Source: Betaproteobacteria bacterium (GTDB lineage Bacteria; Pseudomonadota; Gammaproteobacteria; Burkholderiales; SG8-41). From it: a stretch of DNA of 5,708 bases. Below are positions 5,296 to 5,708 of the stretch, piece after piece. Below the pieces are notes generated by a model. It did not search any database. It saw nothing but the letters and a program-made list of their open reading frames with translations, and had not been told where the DNA came from. The position numbers were made by a program, and so were the translations under genes. How positions within the stretch are numbered: the first letter of the stretch is position 1; every line of letters begins with the position of its first letter. Location: the NCBI GenBank assembly GCA_028292065.1, contig JAQGNC010000580.1, positions 1-5,708 on the forward strand. The letters run 5' to 3'.

Positions 5296-5708
5296 TCACG
5301 CCATTTTCTGGTGCAGCCGGCTTTGCGCCGGCACGTGCTGGGCGAGAAAGTCCATCTGGTCGGCGAGGATGCGCCGGTTGGTGAGGATGAGGTACTCGGC
5401 GCGGTTCGGTACGTAAGGCAGGTACAGCAGCTCCATCCCCGACACCTCGGGCGTGCGATCGCTCTTCTTCTCGTTGCACGCCCGGCACGCGGTGACCACG
5501 TTCATCCACGTGTCCTTGCCGCCGCGCGAAAACGGCACGATGTGGTCGCGGGTGAGCTTCGAGATCGACAGCATCGTTCCGCAATACGCGCAGATCTGGC
5601 GGTCGCGGTGGAAAAGCTCGCGGTTGTTCAGCGGCGGCGTCTGGTTGAAAGACTTCATCGCCATCGCCTTGCCCTTGACGGCGATGATGCTGCTGGCGGT
5701 GATTTCGG
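5296..5708 (-). CDS. HNH endonuclease family protein (5' end outside the window)
   Basis: The frame is open to the right edge, giving 136 residues; a start at the internal ATG at 5664 would be artificial. The residues before it (SSIIAVKGKAMAMKSF) fit the conserved stretch that precedes the nuclease domain in a small betaproteobacterial HNH family of, as I recall, about 180 residues. The domain shows a zinc pair CAYC (residues 39-42 of the visible part), the HNH core LTRDHIVPFSRGG with DH at 54-55, N69 in WMNVVTAC, and a second zinc pair CRAC (74-77). After this comes the family's RTPEVSGMELL and RRILADQMDFL tail. These residues fit a metal-dependent nuclease with one zinc-ribbon scaffold. There is no adjacent methylase, terminase or toxin partner, so neither restriction nor phage packaging is suggested. 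The biological role is unknown. The stop lies 126 bases before the rnm ATG. Confidence 0.88.
   Translation of the reverse strand, partial: EITASSIIAVKGKAMAMKSFNQTPPLNNRELFHRDRQICAYCGTMLSISKLTRDHIVPFSRGGKDTWMNVVTACRACNEKKSDRTPEVSGMELLYLPYVPNRAEYLILTNRRILADQMDFLAQHVPAQSRLHQKMA

Overview
The window is a GC-rich (roughly two thirds G+C by eye), densely packed chromosomal segment in which every gene I can support lies on the minus strand. The protein sequences and gene order (HNH protein, RNase AM-type PHP phosphatase, YciO, M50 site-2 protease, TrpS, ScpA, ScpB) look like a betaproteobacterium. The 400-residue TrpS with its internal insertion and the M50-trpS-scpA-scpB order are features I associate from memory with Burkholderiales, Rhodocyclales and Nitrosomonadales. 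The exact genus cannot be told from this window.

Layout in the direction of transcription (high to low coordinates): an HNH nuclease-family gene enters from the right edge without its start (5296-5708). A 126-base gap follows, then rnm/yciV (4324-5169), then a 90-base gap, then yciO with a TTG start (3610-4233). A 162-base intergenic region (3448-3609) is the most structured non-coding part: a hairpin just after yciO, two degenerate 7-base tandem arrays in opposite orientation that form an imperfect inverted repeat, a second hairpin, and an extended -10-like promoter. Next come the M50 protease gene (2746-3447), a 36-base gap with a small hairpin, and trpS (1507-2709). A 195-base gap then holds a plausible promoter, a hairpin and the only clear Shine-Dalgarno sequence of the window. 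It is followed by scpA (481-1311) and, 3 bases later, scpB (1-477), which runs off the left edge.

Functionally this is a housekeeping neighbourhood. ScpA and ScpB are the kleisin and winged-helix partners of SMC in chromosome condensation. TrpS charges tRNA-Trp. RNase AM-type enzymes trim rRNA 5' ends and remove phosphate from nucleoside bisphosphates. YciO is a paralogue of the tRNA threonylcarbamoylation enzyme TsaC. The M50 protein is a predicted intramembrane zinc protease. The HNH protein belongs to a conserved small family with no role that I can name.

I see no mobile element, CRISPR array, RNA gene or evident new multi-gene system. The items most worth a second look are the inverted 7-base repeat arrays in front of the M50 gene, the structured scpA leader, the TTG start and altered catalytic motif of YciO, and the conserved HNH protein.
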